NCBI GenBank assembly: GCA_910584495.1
Contig: CAJUAR010000108.1
Span: 1 to 5,452, forward strand
Direction of reading: 5' to 3'
Source: an uncultured Muribaculaceae bacterium
Lineage (GTDB): Bacteria > Bacteroidota > Bacteroidia > Bacteroidales > Muribaculaceae
Length of the DNA stretch: 5,452 bases
Under the pieces are notes generated by a model. The model did no database searches, had not been told where the DNA came from, and saw only the letters and a list, made by a program, of their open reading frames with translations. Positions 1 to 5,452 of this stretch are shown piece after piece. The translations under genes were made by a program, and so were the position numbers. The stretch's first letter is position 1. Every line of letters starts with the position of its first letter.

Positions 1-2765
1 ACATCCTCAACCCCGCCAACGGCGCACCTATCACCGTGCCCTCGCAGGACATGGTTCTCGGTCTGTACTACATCACCAAGCTGCGCCCCGGCGACAAGGG
101 TGAAGGCCACACTTTCTATGGCCCCGAAGAAGCCCAAATTGCATATAACGAAGGCCGTGTGACGCTCCACGCCCCCATCAACCTGATGGTCGACGACGTG
201 GACGAAAAAGGCAACAAAATCCGCCATCTCGTCAAGGACACATCGGTGGGCCGTGTGCTCGTCAACCAGTATGTGCCCCAGGAAATAGGATATATCAACA
301 CCATCCTGTCGAAGAAGTCGCTGCGCGACATCATTGCCCGCGTCATCAAGAAATGCGGCATTCCGCGTTCGGCAAAATTCCTCGACGACATCAAGAACCT
401 CGGCTACCACATGGCATTCAAGGGCGGTCTGTCGTTCAACCTCGGCGACGTGCTCATCCCTGCGGAAAAAGAGCAGATTGTGGCCGAAGGCTACCGTCAG
501 GTGGAAGAAGTGATGGAAAACTTCCAGATGGGTATCATCTCCGACAAGGAACGCTACCAGCAGATTATCGACATCTGGACACAGGCCAACGCCCGTCTGA
601 CAAACATCCTTATGAAGCAGATGGCCGAGGCAAACCAGGGCTTCAACGCCATCTACATGATGCTCGATTCAGGTGCCCGTGGTTCGAAGGACCAGATCCG
701 TCAGCTCGCCGGCATGCGCGGCCTTATGGCCAAGCCTCAGAAAGCCGGTGCCGAAGGCGGCCAGATTATCGAGAACCCTATTTTGGCAAACTTCAAAGAG
801 GGTCTGTCGGTGCTGGAATACTTCATCTCCACCCACGGTGCCCGAAAAGGTCTTGCCGATACCGCGCTTAAGACCGCCGATGCAGGTTATCTCACACGCC
901 GTCTTGTCGATGTGGCTCACGATGTGATTATCACTGAGGAAGACTGCGGCACCCTCCGCGGCCTGGTGTGCACGGCCATCAAGAACAACGACGAAGTGGT
1001 TGCATCGCTCGGCGAACGCATCCTCGGCCGTGTGTCGGTCTACGACATTGTTCACCCGATTACTGGCGAAGTCCTTGTGCACGCCGGCGAGGAAATCAAA
1101 GACGATGCCGCCGATGCAATCGACGCATCGCCCATCGAAAGCGTGGAAATACGCTCCGTCCTCACCTGCGAAAGCAAGCGTGGTGTCTGCGCCAAGTGCT
1201 ATGGCCGCAACCTTTCCAACCTCCGCATGGTGCAGAAGGGCGAGGCTGTGGGCGTAATTGCCGCACAGTCCATCGGCGAGCCCGGTACTCAGCTCACTCT
1301 CCGTACATTCCACGTCGGTGGTGTGGCAACCAATATCTCGGCAGCTTCTAAACTCACCTCGCGCTACGACGGCAAGCTCGAAATTGAAGAACTCCGCACT
1401 GTCGACACCGACAATGGTTACAAGGTGGTTGTCGGTCGACTGGCCGAAATGCGAATCATCGACAACAACACCGGCCTGCAGCTGATGAGCGCCCAGATTC
1501 CCTACGGTTCGAAGCTCTTCTTCGAAAACGGCGCAATTCTCAAACCCGGCGACGTGATTTGCGAATGGGACCCCTTCAACGCCGTAATCATCTCGGAAAA
1601 AACCGGTAAGGTGCATTATATCGACCTTATCGAAGGCGTAACTTTCCGCAACGATACCGAAGGCCACCAGTTGGCCGAGGACCGTGTGATTATCGAATCG
1701 CGCGACCGCCAGCACGTGCCTTCTGTGCAGATTCTCGACAACAACGGCGAAATTCTGGCAACTTACTCGCTGCCCGTGGGTGCTCACCTGATCCACAAAG
1801 AGAGTGAGGAAATCAAAACCGGCGAAACCTTTGCCAAGATTACCCGCTCCACCGGCGGTGCCGGCGATATCACCGGCGGTCTGCCACGCGTCACCGAGCT
1901 GTTCGAAGCTCGCAACCCCTCGAACCCCGCCATTGTATCGGAGGTCGATGGCCAGGTGAACTTCGGCAAGGTGAAACGCGGCAACCGCGAAATCACCGTC
2001 ACTCCCAAATTCGGCGACCCCAAGAAGTACCTCGTTCCTCTGTCCAAGCAGATACTTGTGCAGGAAAACGACGTGGTGCGTGCCGGCACTCCCCTCTCGG
2101 ACGGTGCCATCACCCCCGCCGACATACTCAACATCATGGGCCCGACTGCCGTACAGGAGTACATTGTCAACGAGGTGCAGGATGTATACCGCATGCAGGG
2201 TGTGAAAATCAACGACAAGCACTTCGAGGTTATCGTTCGCCAGATGATGCGCAAAGTGAAGATTCTCGATGCCGGCGATACAAACTTCCTCGAAGAACAG
2301 GTTGTGGACAAACGCGACTTCATTGACGAAAACGACCGCATCTGGGGCAAAAAGTATATTGTTGATTCCGGCGACAGCGAAAATCTCCATGCCGGCCAGA
2401 TTATCACCGCACGCCGCCTGCGCGACGAAAACTCGCTGCTCAAACAGCGCGACCTCAAGCTGGTGGTGGTGCGCGATGCACAGCCTGCAACTTCCGAGCA
2501 GATTCTGCAAGGTATCACTCGTTCGGCTCTGCAGACTTCGAGCTTCATCTCGGCCGCTTCCTTCCAGGAAACTACCAAGGTGCTCAACGAAGCTGCTATC
2601 ATGGGCAAGACCGACCCCCTCGAGGGCATGAAGGAGAACGTTATCTGCGGTCATCTCATCCCCGCCGGTACAGGTCTGCGCGAGTATGAGAACTTGGTTG
2701 TTGCCAGCCGCGAAGACGACCCCATGGCCGAAATGGCTCTTGCCGAAGAAGCGTCGCAAGACTAA
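1..2765 (+). CDS. rpoC: DNA-directed RNA polymerase subunit beta' (RpoC), C-terminal part, 5' end outside window
   Basis: This is the beta' subunit of the core RNA polymerase, which forms the active centre and clamp with beta, alpha and omega. The frame is open from the left edge (first full codon at base 3), so the GTG at base 36 is not the real start. The first residues, ILNPANGAPITVPSQD, match the segment just after the catalytic NADFDGD motif, which is therefore off-window. About 920 residues are present, close to the equivalent part of the 1407-residue E. coli protein. Visible landmarks are the secondary-channel rim (about 490-630), SGARGS (from about 669), the bridge helix (about 780-905), and four zinc-site cysteines (codons 945, 1167, 1188, 1197). 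The trigger-loop helix is SIGEPGTQLTLRTFHVGG (1269-1322). An SI3-like insertion fills about 1338-1857, before DITGGLPRV (1866). The conserved C-terminal segment SFISAASFQETTKVL, in the switch-1 area, follows after 2514. The gene is intact to its TAA and is followed by an intrinsic terminator, so it is probably the last gene of its operon. Confidence 0.98.
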   Translation, partial: ILNPANGAPITVPSQDMVLGLYYITKLRPGDKGEGHTFYGPEEAQIAYNEGRVTLHAPINLMVDDVDEKGNKIRHLVKDTSVGRVLVNQYVPQEIGYINTILSKKSLRDIIARVIKKCGIPRSAKFLDDIKNLGYHMAFKGGLSFNLGDVLIPAEKEQIVAEGYRQVEEVMENFQMGIISDKERYQQIIDIWTQANARLTNILMKQMAEANQGFNAIYMMLDSGARGSKDQIRQLAGMRGLMAKPQKAGAEGGQIIENPILANFKEGLSVLEYFISTHGARKGLADTALKTADAGYLTRRLVDVAHDVIITEEDCGTLRGLVCTAIKNNDEVVASLGERILGRVSVYDIVHPITGEVLVHAGEEIKDDAADAIDASPIESVEIRSVLTCESKRGVCAKCYGRNLSNLRMVQKGEAVGVIAAQSIGEPGTQLTLRTFHVGGVATNISAASKLTSRYDGKLEIEELRTVDTDNGYKVVVGRLAEMRIIDNNTGLQLMSAQIPYGSKLFFENGAILKPGDVICEWDPFNAVIISEKTGKVHYIDLIEGVTFRNDTEGHQLAEDRVIIESRDRQHVPSVQILDNNGEILATYSLPVGAHLIHKESEEIKTGETFAKITRSTGGAGDITGGLPRVTELFEARNPSNPAIVSEVDGQVNFGKVKRGNREITVTPKFGDPKKYLVPLSKQILVQENDVVRAGTPLSDGAITPADILNIMGPTAVQEYIVNEVQDVYRMQGVKINDKHFEVIVRQMMRKVKILDAGDTNFLEEQVVDKRDFIDENDRIWGKKYIVDSGDSENLHAGQIITARRLRDENSLLKQRDLKLVVVRDAQPATSEQILQGITRSALQTSSFISAASFQETTKVLNEAAIMGKTDPLEGMKENVICGHLIPAGTGLREYENLVVASREDDPMAEMALAEEASQD

Positions 2766-2792
2766 TGCTCAAACACTAATTCCCTAATATCT

Positions 2793-2833
2793 TGCGGGAG
2801 CGCCGGGCCGGCCGGCACTCCCGCACTTTTTTT
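2793..2833 (+). terminator. Rho-independent terminator after rpoC
   Basis: The arms TGCGGGAGCGCCGG (2793-2806) and CCGGCACTCCCGCA (2812-2825) pair over 14 positions with one C/A mismatch. They enclose the five-base loop GCCGG and are followed by C and then seven T (2827-2833). A strong GC stem followed by a T-run is the classical intrinsic terminator form. It lies 27 bases after the rpoC stop and should end the rpoC transcript. It also ends only four bases before the next start codon, so it occupies most of the 72-base gap between the genes. Confidence 0.9.
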
Positions 2834-2837
2834 ACCA

Positions 2838-3644
2838 ATGAAAAAAATTCTCACAATTATCGCCGCAGTCATGTTTCTGCCCATTGCCGCTGGCGCGCAG
2901 ATGCCATCATCGTCCGACACTCTGCGCATTGCCCATCTTTGCGACCCTCAGATAGGGTTCTACAAAGACAGCCTCTTTGTGGATATCGCCGCTTTCGAGC
3001 GCGAGATTGAAAACGTCAATGCCCTTCGACCCGACCTTGTTGTCATTGCAGGCGACATGGTCAATATACCGGACAGCACCTATTTCGGCCTCTTCACCAA
3101 ATCGGTGTCGAAGCTCGAAGTGCCCGTGGTCTACACTCCCGGCAACCACGACATATATGCCCCGGCAACTCAGAAAGGTATTGATAATTATACCAAGGTT
3201 TTTGGTCCCGACCTCACTGTTACACCGGTCAAAGGACGCACGCTCATTTCGTTCAACACCCAGCTATTCGGCAACGCCGACCCCAAACTGATTGCCGACC
3301 ACCGTCAACGTCTGGAACAGGCTGTTGAAAATGCAGGTAAGCAGGGCGGGGGAGTTATCATGCTCTCGCACATTCCGCCTTTTGTTGTCGACATCGACGA
3401 AAAAGAGGAATATTTCAATCTTCCAAAGTCCGACCGCCGTGCTTTGCTCGACCTTTTTGGCAAGAATGGCGTGTTCATATGGCTCTGCGGACATACTCAC
3501 AAGACACACCGCAACGACTACGGCCCCGTGGCCATACTCAACGGCGAAAACACCAGTGTGAATTTCGACTATCATCCCAAAGGCTTCCGCCTGCTCACAA
3601 TTGCCCCTGATAACACTTTTTCGTGGATTTTTATTCCAAATTGA
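2838..3644 (+). CDS. Exported calcineurin-like metallophosphoesterase
   Basis: This 268-residue protein belongs to the calcineurin-like metallophosphoesterase superfamily, which hydrolyses phosphomono- or diesters at a two-metal centre. The substrate cannot be read from the sequence. Residues 1-20 are a signal peptide: lysines at 2-3, a hydrophobic core, and AGA before Q21. The mature enzyme should therefore be periplasmic or secreted, with an N-terminal glutamine. The metal-binding motifs appear in order: CDPQIG (D36, Q38), AGDMV (D73), PGNHD (N103, H104), LSHIPPF (H178) and CGHTH (H219, H221). The first motif reads DPQ rather than the usual DxH, a variant I associate with CPPED1-like members. 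The length suits a single catalytic domain with no extra module. The ATG is chosen because it gives a complete signal peptide. There is no Shine-Dalgarno sequence, which is normal in Bacteroidota. The gene lies directly after the rpoC terminator, so its promoter is unclear. Confidence 0.9.
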   Translation: MKKILTIIAAVMFLPIAAGAQMPSSSDTLRIAHLCDPQIGFYKDSLFVDIAAFEREIENVNALRPDLVVIAGDMVNIPDSTYFGLFTKSVSKLEVPVVYTPGNHDIYAPATQKGIDNYTKVFGPDLTVTPVKGRTLISFNTQLFGNADPKLIADHRQRLEQAVENAGKQGGGVIMLSHIPPFVVDIDEKEEYFNLPKSDRRALLDLFGKNGVFIWLCGHTHKTHRNDYGPVAILNGENTSVNFDYHPKGFRLLTIAPDNTFSWIFIPN

Positions 3645-3645
3645 T

Positions 3646-3674
3646 ATTGAATTAAGAAATAATGTGTATCTTTG
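3646..3674 (+). promoter_or_regulatory. Bacteroidota-type (sigma-ABfr) promoter for the downstream exported protein
   Basis: TATCTTTG at 3667-3674 matches the Bacteroides -7 consensus TAnnTTTG exactly. ATTG at 3646-3649, 17 bases upstream, is a plausible partial match to the -33 element TTTG; a second TTG at 3641-3643 is an alternative. A transcript starting a few bases downstream, near 3680, would have a leader of about 20-25 bases before the ATG at 3703. The element lies in the 58-base AT-rich gap just after the phosphoesterase stop codon, with no terminator hairpin between, so some readthrough from upstream is also possible. Confidence 0.7.
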
Positions 3675-3702
3675 CCGATGAATCAACCAAATTAGAATCG
3701 TT

Positions 3703-5319
3703 ATGAAAAGACTGTGCACATTAGCTCTTCTTCTATTTGCAGGATGCGTGCTGGCATCGGCAATGGGCGCAGGACAGACACTGCCGCTCGATGTAAACAC
3801 CCAGAAGAAAGCTGTCAAGCTTCAGGAAAAAATTCAGGGCATGGTCAAAAAGGCCCCTGCAAGTCGTGCCGAAGAGGAATGGAAACTTGTCGGTACCGGT
3901 AATTATACCGACGACATTATGACAAATGCCGGCGTGCCCTCCGAAACATGGGAAGTGCAAATCTACGAAAGTGCTGCCACTCCCGGTTTCTACCGTGTCG
4001 AGAACCCTTACGGCAACGGTAATTGCCCCTACTTCGAAGCTCCCTTCGACTGCTGCGACTTCCTCCTTCATGCCGAGAATCCCGATGCCGTGTGGATGGA
4101 ATATGTCGAAATCAAAAACGTTGACTTCGGCCTGACTTCCGAGGACGAATACTGCCCCGCATACACGGGCGATATGGCCGGTTATTATATTGGCGAAGGA
4201 TTTTTTGATGCCGAAACTGCCATTGCCATGGGAATGACTTCCGGCAGGATGCTTGGCGGACGCATTACTTTCGAGCCGGAATCGCTGATACTCGACTTCC
4301 CGCTCTATGGCGATAGTGGCTTTACATTCACTGCAAATAACAGCGGCCTCTTCTGCGTGGCCCTTCCCGGTGCAAAGGACTTTGATTTCAGCGTTGATGC
4401 CGGCGCCATCTGCTCCGAAAGCACCCTCACCTTCACCTATAAGGCCGGAGCCGACATTGCCGAAGTGAAATACGACATCTTCCCCGGCATGCTAAGCTTC
4501 CAGACACAGGACGAGGATTTGTTCAACACCGTGATTACTGACGGAAAGACGGCAACAGGCGGCAGTGCCACCGTGGCTCCGGAATATGGCATCAACACCG
4601 TTGCTGTTGTCGCTCTCGAAGCCGAAGGCAATGTGGTGGCTCGCAAAGTGTTCTATTATTTCGGACAACAGGAGAACGCCGACCAATGGACATCGATTGG
4701 CAAAGCCGAATACTCCGAGGGCGTGCTCTCGAGCATTTACCCCGAGGAAATCGAGCATACAGTCTACGAGGTGGATATTGAAGAAAGCACCACAACCCCT
4801 GGCCGCTACCGTCTTGTCGACCTCTACGGACCATCGTTCCCCTACTACCAGAACCTGCTGGACGACAACAATATCCTTCCCGGACATAATCACCACCACT
4901 ACACCGTTGTCGACGCTTCGGATCCCGACATGGTTGTGATCGAGCCTTCGCCTTTCGGTGCTGACTTCGGCTACGGACAAGTGATGATGTTCTCCGAAGG
5001 CTGGTTCTCCATGCTGCAAGGCGCCGACATTACCAATGAGGATGTGCTCGCCGGTTTCGGAAAGCTCGAAGAAGGCAAAATTACCTTCTTAGGCGGTGCA
5101 ATCTTCCTTTATATGCCCGAATTCGGCATGCCGCGCGGCAACACCAACCACAAGTTCTACATCAAGGTGCCCTCCAAGGATTCGGTGAGCGACATTGCTG
5201 TCGACAGCCAGGCCCCCGCTGAATACTTCAACCTCCAGGGCATGCCCGTTGCCAATCCCGAAAACGGCCTCTTCATCCGTCGCCAGGGCGGCAAAGCCAC
5301 AAAAGTTGTGGTTCGATAG
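3703..5319 (+). CDS. Exported protein of unknown function with two related beta-rich domains and a C-terminal sorting-like tail
   Basis: I do not recognise a specific function for this 538-residue protein. Residues 1-20 form a signal peptide with a likely cut after ASA. C15 in LFAGC is a weak lipobox candidate, because F at -3 is atypical. Residues 25-58 are a lysine-rich, probably helical linker. Residues 60-222 and 329-490 are diverged copies of one domain. Both open with a W, then a G-x-x-Y strand, a (W/Y)EV-I-ES segment and TPG-YR, followed by an LYG/PYG-PY segment and later DFG. Residues 225-320 between them look like a separate beta-sandwich, possibly Ig-like. Residues 495-538 form a tail (EYFNLQGMPV, NPENGLFIRRQGGK, final KVVVR) of a type common at the ends of Bacteroidales exported proteins and similar to type IX secretion C-terminal signals. 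Together these suggest a cell-surface or secreted protein. There is no catalytic motif. The AT-rich leader has no Shine-Dalgarno sequence, and a Bacteroidota promoter lies just upstream. Confidence 0.85.
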   Translation: MKRLCTLALLLFAGCVLASAMGAGQTLPLDVNTQKKAVKLQEKIQGMVKKAPASRAEEEWKLVGTGNYTDDIMTNAGVPSETWEVQIYESAATPGFYRVENPYGNGNCPYFEAPFDCCDFLLHAENPDAVWMEYVEIKNVDFGLTSEDEYCPAYTGDMAGYYIGEGFFDAETAIAMGMTSGRMLGGRITFEPESLILDFPLYGDSGFTFTANNSGLFCVALPGAKDFDFSVDAGAICSESTLTFTYKAGADIAEVKYDIFPGMLSFQTQDEDLFNTVITDGKTATGGSATVAPEYGINTVAVVALEAEGNVVARKVFYYFGQQENADQWTSIGKAEYSEGVLSSIYPEEIEHTVYEVDIEESTTTPGRYRLVDLYGPSFPYYQNLLDDNNILPGHNHHHYTVVDASDPDMVVIEPSPFGADFGYGQVMMFSEGWFSMLQGADITNEDVLAGFGKLEEGKITFLGGAIFLYMPEFGMPRGNTNHKFYIKVPSKDSVSDIAVDSQAPAEYFNLQGMPVANPENGLFIRRQGGKATKVVVR

Positions 5320-5325
5320 ATAATA

Positions 5326-5452
5326 AAGATGAATCCAGCAGTTGAAGCGTTTGGTGTACTTCTCACCTTCGTTTTCATGGCTAAATTGAAGAATTTCTGA
5401 CTTGTCAAGCAATTTTATCACCTGACCATAGAGCGGCTGTCCGCTAAAATGA
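5326..5452 (-). pseudogene. N-terminal fragment of an IS4-type (DUF4372) transposase, truncated
   Basis: Read on the minus strand from the right edge, the open frame gives HFSGQPLYGQVIKLLDKSE, then ILQFSHENEGEKYTKRF and NCWIHL. From memory this closely matches the first 40-odd residues of Bacteroidales IS4-like transposases carrying an N-terminal DUF4372 domain. The true start should lie a few codons beyond base 5452. In intact relatives I expect a hydrophobic stretch like VVMLYAV after the W-x-HL motif. Here the frame instead runs into the antisense of the neighbouring gene from about base 5325, so the homology ends within about ten bases of that gene's stop codon. The catalytic DDE domain is absent from the window. 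The fragment has a GC content near 42% by hand count. It is most likely a dead remnant left by a deletion or rearrangement, though a misassembly at a repeated IS is possible. The match is from recall, not a search. Confidence 0.62.

Noticed and set aside
36..38. GTG at base 36 as the start of the first gene
   Set aside because: The frame stays open to the left edge and encodes conserved RpoC sequence (ILNPANGAPIT) before this codon, so the gene starts outside the window.
1784..2629. A second long minus-strand frame (281 codons) inside rpoC
   Set aside because: It overlaps both rpoC and the other antisense frame, is rich in Ser, Arg and Cys as expected for shadow frames, and has no upstream signals.
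669..2759. A 696-codon open frame on the minus strand inside rpoC
   Set aside because: It is fully antisense to an unmistakable rpoC. Such frames arise from the strong third-position GC bias of the real gene, and its translation shows no recognisable domain or signal.
3703..3760. Lipoprotein signal (C15) on the large exported protein
   Set aside because: LFAGC has Phe at -3, the cysteine lies early within the hydrophobic core, and the acidic surface-export motif common after the cysteine in Bacteroidota is absent. A signal peptidase I site after ASA fits better, though the lipoprotein option is not excluded.
3264..3818. A minus-strand frame of 184 codons across the phosphoesterase end and the promoter gap
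   Set aside because: It is antisense to two supported genes and a promoter, with low-complexity composition and no recognisable family.
5089..5325. Continuation of the transposase frame leftwards to base 5089
   Set aside because: From about 5325 the frame is antisense to a gene with a coherent C-terminal tail, and the translation no longer resembles a transposase.
5432..5445. AGCGG-CTGT-CCGCT hairpin as a terminator for the gene ending at 5319
   Set aside because: The stem is only five pairs, no T-run follows on either strand, and the bases are explained as codons of the transposase SGQPL segment.

Overview
The window looks like a chromosomal piece from a member of the Bacteroidota, order Bacteroidales. 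A gut lineage such as Muribaculaceae is plausible, but that finer placement is inference. The evidence is a Bacteroidota-style RpoC, a perfect Bacteroidota -7 promoter element (TATCTTTG), start codons with AT-rich leaders and no Shine-Dalgarno sequence, and a secreted protein with the C-terminal tail common in Bacteroidales exported proteins.

Layout. (1) Bases 1-2765 (+) hold the C-terminal two thirds of rpoC, the RNA polymerase beta' subunit; its start and the catalytic NADFDGD motif lie left of the window. (2) Bases 2793-2833 form a strong intrinsic terminator that ends the rpoC transcript. (3) Bases 2838-3644 (+) encode an exported calcineurin-like metallophosphoesterase whose ATG sits four bases after the terminator T-run. 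(4) A short gap holds a Bacteroidota-type promoter (3646-3674). (5) Bases 3703-5319 (+) encode a 538-residue exported protein of unknown function with two diverged copies of one beta-rich domain and a C-terminal tail resembling a type IX sorting or anchoring tail. (6) Bases 5326-5452 (-) hold what looks like the N-terminal stub of an IS4-type (DUF4372) transposase. It reads leftward, runs off the right edge at its 5' end, and is cut off a few bases from the stop codon of the previous gene.

The genes do not form an obvious pathway. rpoC is the end of a housekeeping transcription operon. The two exported proteins appear to be separate transcription units, and the right edge marks a boundary with mobile-element debris. 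I see no tRNA, rRNA, CRISPR array, riboswitch or clearly new system. The points most worth a second look are the transposase stub, the terminator abutting the phosphoesterase start, and the duplicated domain of the large exported protein.
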